Shown here: positions 32,621-34,489 of the stretch, piece after piece
Numbering within the stretch: position 1 is the stretch's first letter
Layout: each line of letters opens with the position of its first letter
Assembly: GCA_900290375.1 (NCBI GenBank)
Contig: OMOF01000026.1
Span: 1 to 34,489, forward strand
Length of the DNA stretch: 34,489 nt
Source of the DNA: Candidatus Desulfosporosinus infrequens
GTDB lineage: Bacteria > Bacillota > Desulfitobacteriia > Desulfitobacteriales > Desulfitobacteriaceae
Direction: 5' to 3'
Notes under the pieces: generated by a model
What the model saw: the letters and a program-made list of their open reading frames with translations, nothing else
Told to the model about the DNA's origin: nothing
Databases searched by the model: none
Translations under genes and position numbers: made by a program

Positions 32621-34489
32621 ACGAATCAGAAGCACAAATCTAACAGGTTTAGGGGATGTAGACTTGATATTTCCAGTGGGCCCAGCTTTGCTATGTTTTG
32701 AGGATCGAAGTCGTCAAAAGAAGCTGGGTGATCTACTGCTAGAACTATTCTATAATTCAAAGAACCCTCTGGCTGCAAAATCTCAAAGCTGTAACGGTAT
32801 AGTGGAAGTGTGGATGGTTGGGCAAAATACTCGCTTCCATATCCAGCGACAATTTGTGCAGCGTAGTAACGGATTAGAGCAGTCCCCAGATCTGGTGATT
32901 AAAGATGAAACAGGACGACAAATCTCCTTTCCAGAAACGATGACGCTAGGGGAATTTTTATTTCGGGTCAAGCAGGAAGCTTTCCGTCTGGGAGGGGTCC
33001 TGGAATGGCCAAGAAGCGGAGAAAATGATACCTTTTTCCGACGTTCCCGTAACATGCGGCAAGGAGGAGACGAAGGATTCTCGCTAGCTAAAGTACGGGC
33101 TTCTTTGGCAGGAGCGCAAAAGAGAGTGGAAGAACAAACAGAGAGTATGGCGTTGGTTAAGGCTGAGTACGATGCCCTACGACATGAATGGGAGGAAGCG
33201 CACCGCCAGCAGGAAAGAGAACGGTTGCTTCTGATAGAAATCAAGAATCTGCAAGAGAAGGAGAAGGTTTTATCCGAGAGGATTAATCAGGCAGAAAAAA
33301 TGCAGGAGCGCTTAACCGTGCTTCGTCAAAATACGGACTACCGTGAGTTACGTCAACTCCAAGGTGAACTAACTCGGTTGGAAGAACTTTGCCAAGAATT
33401 AGAATCAAATTTAACTGCGCTTACTCGTGAGTCGCAAGTGGATTGGGCAATGATTGAGAGCTTACGTGAAGAGTGTCTAGAGTGGGCAGGTTTTCAAGAA
33501 CAGGTGAATCTTATAGCTTCCGACTCTCAAATACTAGCACGAGAAATTTACGAGACACAAAATTCTCTACAAACGTCTGGATATCAAGGAATGTCGGAAA
33601 ACGAGGTCCAGGCTCTGCGTCGGGCGGAAGAGGAAAGGCGCGCGGCCCAGGAGGAACTCGAACCTGAACTAGAGAATCTAGTCGTCCTGAAAAGTGAACT
33701 TGAAAAAATACAAATAGTACGTACAAATGAGATTACGAAACTACAGGCTTTATCAGGTATGGCTGGAGTAACTGAGGCTGCTGAAACAAGGATTGCGCGC
33801 AGAGAAAGACTTTTGGCGCTGTGGCGAAACTCCCAAATAGGCAGTTTTCTTGACCAGACATTGCGAGAAAAGCTTAGCGTGACTAGTATCAGCGATAGGC
33901 TTTCATTGCGCCTTACAAAGTACTACCAAAACTATAATGTCTCAAACTTCAAAGAATTCACATGTCAATTGGAAGATTTTCGTGTCTTAAGGCAGCAGGT
34001 AGAACGGTTGCAAATGGAGTTAGAACTCCTGCAAGAGAAAGTGCGTTGGGAGGAAAAACTACGTAAGATAGTAAATTCTTGCAATACGATGTTAAAAAGG
34101 GCTTTTAGAACGGCTAAAGTAGCTGATTTTCCGGCTTGGCTGAACGGATGGGAAGACCATCAGCAAAAAAAAATCCAGATTGACCTCTGGCAGGATGAGT
34201 TGCGGCTTAAACTAGAACAGCAGACGAGGGAAGAAAAAAAGATGGCAACGTCTACCGAACGACTGCGTGAAAAATTGGGAATTTGGGAAAATATTACATC
34301 TGACAGAGATGAAGTTTTGGCTGAAGTCATGAACATTGCCAGGCAATTACGAACCAAAGATGAGGCGGAAAGAGAAGCCGCCGTGTTTTCGGAAAAGTTT
34401 AATGATATGCTCGGTGATCGCAATATCGAACAGCTTGCCAAGATTTTGGAACCCTTGGCGGATTTGGAACGCGAAACCCGTCTTTCCGG
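32607..34489 (+). CDS. SbcC/YhaN-like coiled-coil protein lacking the P-loop (runs off right edge)
   Basis: An uninterrupted frame from ATG 32607 (or ATG 32610) to the window end, 627 codons. The N-terminal strand MRIERIRSTNLTGLGDVDLIFP matches the start of YhaN/SbcC ATPases, but where GPNEAGKST is expected the sequence reads FEDRSRQKK (residues 31-39). The following helix, LGDLLLELFYN, aligns normally. Long coiled coils occupy about residues 165 to the edge. No CxxC zinc hook is seen so far. The C-terminal ATPase half is outside the window. It overlaps the SbcD-like gene by 14 bases. Confidence 0.8.
   Translation, partial: MMRIERIRSTNLTGLGDVDLIFPVGPALLCFEDRSRQKKLGDLLLELFYNSKNPLAAKSQSCNGIVEVWMVGQNTRFHIQRQFVQRSNGLEQSPDLVIKDETGRQISFPETMTLGEFLFRVKQEAFRLGGVLEWPRSGENDTFFRRSRNMRQGGDEGFSLAKVRASLAGAQKRVEEQTESMALVKAEYDALRHEWEEAHRQQERERLLLIEIKNLQEKEKVLSERINQAEKMQERLTVLRQNTDYRELRQLQGELTRLEELCQELESNLTALTRESQVDWAMIESLREECLEWAGFQEQVNLIASDSQILAREIYETQNSLQTSGYQGMSENEVQALRRAEEERRAAQEELEPELENLVVLKSELEKIQIVRTNEITKLQALSGMAGVTEAAETRIARRERLLALWRNSQIGSFLDQTLREKLSVTSISDRLSLRLTKYYQNYNVSNFKEFTCQLEDFRVLRQQVERLQMELELLQEKVRWEEKLRKIVNSCNTMLKRAFRTAKVADFPAWLNGWEDHQQKKIQIDLWQDELRLKLEQQTREEKKMATSTERLREKLGIWENITSDRDEVLAEVMNIARQLRTKDEAEREAAVFSEKFNDMLGDRNIEQLAKILEPLADLERETRLS

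Noticed and set aside
32783-33244. Minus-strand frame of 153 codons inside the SbcC-like gene
   Set aside because: It is Ser/Arg/Cys-rich in the way of antisense frames of coiled-coil genes and has no start signal; the plus-strand frame is unbroken.

Overview
The window looks like chromosome of a low-to-mid GC, anaerobic, spore-forming Firmicute of the Desulfosporosinus/Desulfitobacterium type. This is inferred from gene content: a YyaC-type sporulation protein, a short-Q-loop cytochrome bd oxidase, a DsrK/HdrD-like CCG iron-sulfur protein, an orphan molybdopterin oxidoreductase, and DUF5320/DUF134 genes. I see no tRNA, rRNA, CRISPR array, prophage or complete insertion sequence.

Layout. Positions 1-765 hold the end of an unidentified gene and a universal stress protein. 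Positions 1000-7231 hold a cytochrome bd module: cydA-cydB behind a consensus promoter, a strong terminator, then cydD-cydC. Convergent rmuC follows, then a large Cache-HAMP-PAS-GGDEF-HD-GYP sensor. Positions 11530-15360 form a thiamine salvage operon (thiD-cytX-thiM-thiE) behind a TPP riboswitch that carries an extra arm of about 164 nt. yyaC lies convergent to it. Positions 16000-17300 have no protein gene but hold a REP-like palindrome, a promoter-driven RNA with an intrinsic terminator, and a second stretch of about 440 nt closed by a 17-bp long-range stem and followed by a terminator. Three tandem M42 aminopeptidases follow.

Positions 20545-23283 contain a DsrK/HdrD-like gene divergent from DUF5320 and DUF134 genes; both promoters share an identical 17-nt element. 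Positions 23299-28362 (minus strand) form the de novo thiamine operon thiS-G-H-F-E-C behind an ordinary TPP riboswitch. A GNAT acetyltransferase, a molybdopterin oxidoreductase with an attenuator-like leader, and an SbcD/SbcC-like (YhaO/YhaN-like) pair reach the right edge.

Most notable: (i) the TPP riboswitch with a long hairpin arm between P2 and P4; (ii) a candidate large structured RNA at 16689-17180; (iii) an SbcCD-like pair in which the nuclease metal ligands are largely replaced and the ATPase P-loop is absent; (iv) the duplicated promoter element at the DUF134 locus. The two thiamine operons divide the work: one imports and phosphorylates HMP and recycles thiazole, the other makes both precursors; each carries its own thiE and TPP riboswitch.
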